From contig JBDQGY010000071.1 in NCBI GenBank assembly GCA_040265175.1, forward strand, positions 1 through 17,901: a stretch of 17,901 nt of DNA, in the 5' to 3' direction. The stretch is from JAAZXR01 sp040265175 (GTDB lineage: Bacteria > Myxococcota_A > Polyangia > Nannocystales > Nannocystaceae). The stretch's first letter is position 1; each line of letters opens with the position of its first letter. Below are positions 15,066 to 17,901 of this stretch, one piece after another. Both the position numbers and the translations under genes were made by a program. The notes below the pieces were generated by a model. That model saw nothing but the letters and a program-made list of their open reading frames with translations. It did no database searches and was not told the DNA's origin.

Positions 15066-15731
15066 GTGCTCCAACATCCACCCATCACACACAACCTTAA
15101 ACGCCTTCGTTCAGCCTCCAACCAGCTTAATGAGCGGGCCTCTCGGGTGCAGTCGATCCTCGAGTCTCTCGAAAACGCTCTCAACGCCCTCAATCTAGAA
15201 TTTCGATTTGTGCACCCTCACCCCATCGAAGAGCGACTCTTCAACGGACCGGCAGGGAAACGGATCATCGAGCTTCGATTCCTGTGTTACGCGCGCGTTG
15301 GAGGTCACTACCGCCTGGGCATCAAATCGCTGAAGGTCCTCGAGAGTAAGCAATCCATGGCCACCGAGCGCCCCGGGCAGATCATTCCCATCGCCGACGC
15401 GCCGACAGATCTGCGGCACCGAGCCATCGACTACCTCCCGGCGCTCATTGATGGCCTCACCGAGGAGGTCGAGCGGGCGGCCACGGAGCTCTCCATGCAA
15501 TGCGAGCGCATCGAATGGATCGCCAGCGATCTAGAGCTCGCCGTGGAATCGCCGGTCGTCCATGAGCAATCCATCGAGCCTAACCCGCCTCGCGGAGCCA
15601 CCCTCGACGACCGTCGCGAGGTGTCCCCCCCCTTGAAGTCCAAGGCCCGAAGAACCCGACCCCTTCACAATACGCCACCGAGAGTCATCATCAATCGTGT
15701 CCTCCCGCGCCGTCCAACGCCGCTGCCCTGA
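15066..15731 (+). CDS. Hypothetical coiled-coil protein
   Basis: About 221 residues from the GTG at 15066, which follows AAAGGG by 5 bases; the frame is open to 14799 but that part has no protein character. An N-terminal helix with heptad-like spacing (NLKRLRSASNQLNERA to ENALNALN, about 10-42) leads to a beta stretch (LEFRFVHPHP, ELRFLCYARVGGHYRLGIKSLKV) containing a Y-x-R-x-G-G/W-like turn, then helices (LRHRAIDYLPALIDGLTEEVERAATEL) and a basic disordered tail. The helix-plus-sheet layout resembles widespread bacterial proteins of about 150-200 residues without function. Divergent from kynA and convergent with the FHIPEP gene. Confidence 0.7.
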   Translation: MLQHPPITHNLKRLRSASNQLNERASRVQSILESLENALNALNLEFRFVHPHPIEERLFNGPAGKRIIELRFLCYARVGGHYRLGIKSLKVLESKQSMATERPGQIIPIADAPTDLRHRAIDYLPALIDGLTEEVERAATELSMQCERIEWIASDLELAVESPVVHEQSIEPNPPRGATLDDRREVSPPLKSKARRTRPLHNTPPRVIINRVLPRRPTPLP

Positions 15732-15761
15732 GTTGAGAGCCCCTTACTTGGGAGCCTCAGG
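15727..15761. terminator. Stop-spanning hairpin between convergent genes
   Basis: CCTGAG (15727-15732) pairs with CTCAGG (15756-15761); inside, GCCCC (15739-15743) pairs with GGG-(A)-GC (15750-15755) around a 6-base loop. The outer arms contain the plus-strand TGA (15729-15731) and the minus-strand TGA (15757-15759). No T-run. Confidence 0.45.
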
Positions 15762-17640
15762 CCTGCGGAACCCACGTCGATGACTTCGCGGACGTCCAGC
15801 CAGGGACGGCCTCGTCAAGTTCGCTCTCGCTCACGATGAAGGCCGAGAGATCGCAGCGACGGGCGAGCCACTCGGCGCGCGCCCGCGCCCGCGGCTGACA
15901 GACGAGCACTCCCGGTGAGCCCGCCGCTTCCCCACACGCCATCATCTTATCGACAAGCTCACGCTCCACGCAAGCAGCACAGACAAAGCACCACTCGCCG
16001 CCAGGGTCGCGCCCGATCGCCTCCCAAATCTCAAGCTCAAGGTCGGGAGACATGCGATGCCACTGCGACCCCTGATCCGTGACGCCTGCCACCGTCAACC
16101 ACCACCACGGCGCCGTCCTCCGCCGCAGGTCCTCCGTCCAGTGCTCCTTGCGCGAAGGATCACGAAACTCCGGGCCGTCCGCGAGGGCGTGCAGCCACTC
16201 CTCTGCCGGCGGTACAGGCAAGCCACCCCCTAAGAAACCACACAAGACCTGCTGGATGTCCTTGATCTCCATTCCCTCCATCGCCACCTCGCTCAACGCG
16301 CTATGGGTACGACGCGCGTCAACCACCACCCGCTGCATCTCCTCAATATCCAGCAGCTGCCGCGCGCGCCTTCGCACCAGTCCATGCACAGCCCGCAGCA
16401 GCGTGGTTTCGTCGGCGACGAGAGGAGCCCCCAGCGAACCCATGATCCGCCCCCGAAACCGCACGCGCGCGTGGGCGGCGTCAGGGCCGAGCCGAGCGAC
16501 GCGCACGAGCCCTGGGTCGACACCATATTCTGTGACGATCCGACGACGATAGGCGCGCAGCGTCTCCCCGGAGGGCACCACCGAGCCACGGGGAAGCTCG
16601 ATGCAAATGCCCCGCGTGTCCGCCTGCGCACCCCGTGGATGGACGCCGCGAAGGGAGCCCACCAGGGCCATCCCAAACAACACGAGCGCGACGCTCGAGA
16701 ACACCAAGGTCGGCATGTCTTCCCACAACGCGAGCACTGTGAGCGTCGCCGCGGGGGCCGCGAATACGAGCGGGTCGCGAGGCAAGAGCGCGCGACTCTT
16801 CGCCGCAGCCCGATCCTCGACGCGAGCGACCAGCAGCGCCGCCGCCAAGCTCACGAGCAGCGCCGGGATCTGCGCCAGCAACCCGTCCCCGATGGTCAGA
16901 CGCCCATACACGTCGAGGCTCTCGCTAAAGCTCATGCCCTGGCGGGTCGTCCCGACAAGAACCCCACCCACCAGATTGACCAAGACGATTAATACGCCCA
17001 CGACCGCATCTCCACGGACAAAGCGAGAGGTCCCGTCCATCGCCCCGTAAAAGTCGGCGCGGCTGAGCATGCGCGCCTGCTCCTCCACAGCCTGGGCGCC
17101 GCTGATCCTGCCCAGGGTCACCTGATCACGAATGCTGCCCTGATGCCCGGGCAGGGCGTCGAGCGCGAATCGAGCCGCGACCTCCGCCATCCGGCTCGCG
17201 CCCCTCGTAATCACCACAAATTGCACCGCAGTGATGATCACGAAAATCACCGCGCCGATCACGAGATCTCGTCGAACCACCGCGCCGGCGAACGCCGCCA
17301 CCACCTCTCCCGCGTAGCCCTCGGACAGGATGAGCCGCGTCGTCGACACGTTGATGCACAGGCGAAAAAGCGTGGCGCACAGCACCATGCTGGGGAACCA
17401 CCGCAGCTGCATGGGGTGCTCTACGCGCACACTCGACACCACGAGGATGAGCGACACTGCGACACTTAGCGCGAGCAGCACGTCCACCACAGCCGACGCC
17501 ATCGGGATCAAGAGACAGACGACAAGTCCAATGAGCACCGCGACGCCACCGAGCGACGCCCACGCCCGATCATCTCGGCCCTCCGCTCCAGCGAGCCTCC
17601 ATCCGCGCCACCCGATCCACCGTCGACCGCCATCCCACAT
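15757..17640 (-). CDS. FHIPEP-family export gate protein (SctV/FlhA-like), divergent
   Basis: A 627-residue inner-membrane protein of the type III export apparatus family (FlhA in flagella, SctV in injectisomes), which forms the nonameric export gate. ATG at 17640 with GAGG five bases upstream; a GTG two codons earlier is also possible. About eight helices occupy residues 28-330. Signatures: LFRLCINVSTTRLIL (91-105, FHIPEP signature), VITRGASRMAEVAARFALDALPG (143-165), RADFYGAMDGTSRFVRGDAVVG (194-215) and YGRLTIGDGLLAQIPALL (245-262). The cytoplasmic part ends with the usual LELEIWEAI...ALIVSESEL-type fold. Unusual: the loop that is normally PGKQMAIDAD reads PGHQGSIRDQ (164-173), and the protein is about 60 residues shorter than FlhA. 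No other export gene is visible; a type III-like rather than flagellar origin is inferred. Confidence 0.88.
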   Translation of the reverse strand: MWDGGRRWIGWRGWRLAGAEGRDDRAWASLGGVAVLIGLVVCLLIPMASAVVDVLLALSVAVSLILVVSSVRVEHPMQLRWFPSMVLCATLFRLCINVSTTRLILSEGYAGEVVAAFAGAVVRRDLVIGAVIFVIITAVQFVVITRGASRMAEVAARFALDALPGHQGSIRDQVTLGRISGAQAVEEQARMLSRADFYGAMDGTSRFVRGDAVVGVLIVLVNLVGGVLVGTTRQGMSFSESLDVYGRLTIGDGLLAQIPALLVSLAAALLVARVEDRAAAKSRALLPRDPLVFAAPAATLTVLALWEDMPTLVFSSVALVLFGMALVGSLRGVHPRGAQADTRGICIELPRGSVVPSGETLRAYRRRIVTEYGVDPGLVRVARLGPDAAHARVRFRGRIMGSLGAPLVADETTLLRAVHGLVRRRARQLLDIEEMQRVVVDARRTHSALSEVAMEGMEIKDIQQVLCGFLGGGLPVPPAEEWLHALADGPEFRDPSRKEHWTEDLRRRTAPWWWLTVAGVTDQGSQWHRMSPDLELEIWEAIGRDPGGEWCFVCAACVERELVDKMMACGEAAGSPGVLVCQPRARARAEWLARRCDLSAFIVSESELDEAVPGWTSAKSSTWVPQA

Positions 17641-17727
17641 CGCCACCTCACCAACCTACCAAGGCCGGCCCGGCGGGCCCTAATTTGGGGCTTTCTTCGA
17701 GGACCGGGGCGATCCAAGCGAGCCGCG

Positions 17728-17901
17728 CTATTCCTCGAGGCTGTCGATCCGCGCCTTGACCGTCTTCGGTGTTTTGAGATTCACGCGGATGCCCTCGCCT
17801 TGGACGAAGGTCCGAATCACCCGCTCGTTCAAGCTGCGAAGACGACCGGTGAGGACCTTGAGATCCTTGAGCAGGGGCCCGACGTCGCTGCCGACGCCCT
17901 C
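17728..17901 (-). CDS. Unrecognised protein, C-terminal 57 residues (partial)
   Basis: An open frame enters from beyond the right edge and ends with TAG at 17730-17728. The visible residues read PLLKDLKVLTGRLRSLNERV, then IRTFVQGEGIRVNLKTPKTV and KARIDSLEE. The amphipathic helix, charged end and G/C-rich third positions look coding. No family can be named from this tail. It is in the same orientation as the FHIPEP gene, 87 bp upstream of it, so they may share a transcript; a GC-rich dyad (GGCCC-GGC-GGGCC) lies in the gap near 17669-17681. Confidence 0.6.
   Translation of the reverse strand, partial: EGVGSDVGPLLKDLKVLTGRLRSLNERVIRTFVQGEGIRVNLKTPKTVKARIDSLEE

Noticed and set aside
14808..15092. 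95-codon N-terminal extension of tryptophan 2,3-dioxygenase
   Set aside because: No likeness to the family, which begins near the YWDY motif; it covers the divergent promoter area.
1..17901. tRNA, rRNA, CRISPR array, insertion sequence or attachment site
   Set aside because: None seen on reading either strand: no regularly spaced repeats, no transposase motif, no cloverleaf that I could recognise.

Overview
The window looks like chromosomal DNA from a high-GC, Gram-negative, predatory or soil-type bacterium, most likely a member of the Myxococcota (former Deltaproteobacteria). This is an inference from the strong G/C preference at third codon positions, the number of predicted lipoproteins of no known function, a Cys-rich repeat lipoprotein, PEGA and formylglycine-generating-enzyme-like surface proteins, and a lone FHIPEP (type III export) gene. 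I see no rRNA, tRNA, CRISPR array, insertion sequence or prophage. Genes are densely packed and often convergent.

Left part (1-8.85 kb): the 3' end of an SLC13-type permease; a complete RecQ helicase on the minus strand; a Cys-rich lipoprotein divergent from recQ; a small two-helix membrane protein; a lipid-anchored M49-like (dipeptidyl-peptidase III type) metallopeptidase; an abutting pair made of an exported membrane-anchored protein and a PEGA-domain protein; another lipoprotein; and a YkgJ-type cysteine-cluster protein. This part is mostly cell-envelope and surface functions with no shared pathway that I can name.

Middle part (8.9-13.6 kb): a stand-alone M41 (FtsH-type) zinc peptidase domain without an AAA module runs tail-to-tail into, and overlaps, a minus-strand transcription unit of three genes. 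These encode a DUF3311-like small membrane protein, an SSF sodium:solute symporter and an FGE-like lipoprotein, and both junctions are 4-bp ATGA overlaps. The first two are a well-known pair, the lipoprotein is the unusual member. Divergent from this unit, behind a leader rich in inverted repeats, lies a small protein of unknown function.

Right part (13.7-17.9 kb): tryptophan 2,3-dioxygenase (kynA) without other kynurenine-pathway genes in view, a coiled-coil protein of unknown function, a divergent FHIPEP/SctV-FlhA family export-gate protein on the minus strand that lacks conserved charged residues of its cytoplasmic loop, and the 3' end of an unrecognised minus-strand gene cut by the window edge.

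A recurrent local feature is a compact hairpin lying across both stop codons of convergent gene pairs (about 383-406, 3484-3511, 6779-6796, 15727-15761), probably acting as bidirectional terminators. The best candidates for something unusual are the divergent FHIPEP, the AAA-less M41 peptidase with its overlapping tail, and the coupled transporter plus FGE-like lipoprotein unit. None of these proves a new system from sequence alone.
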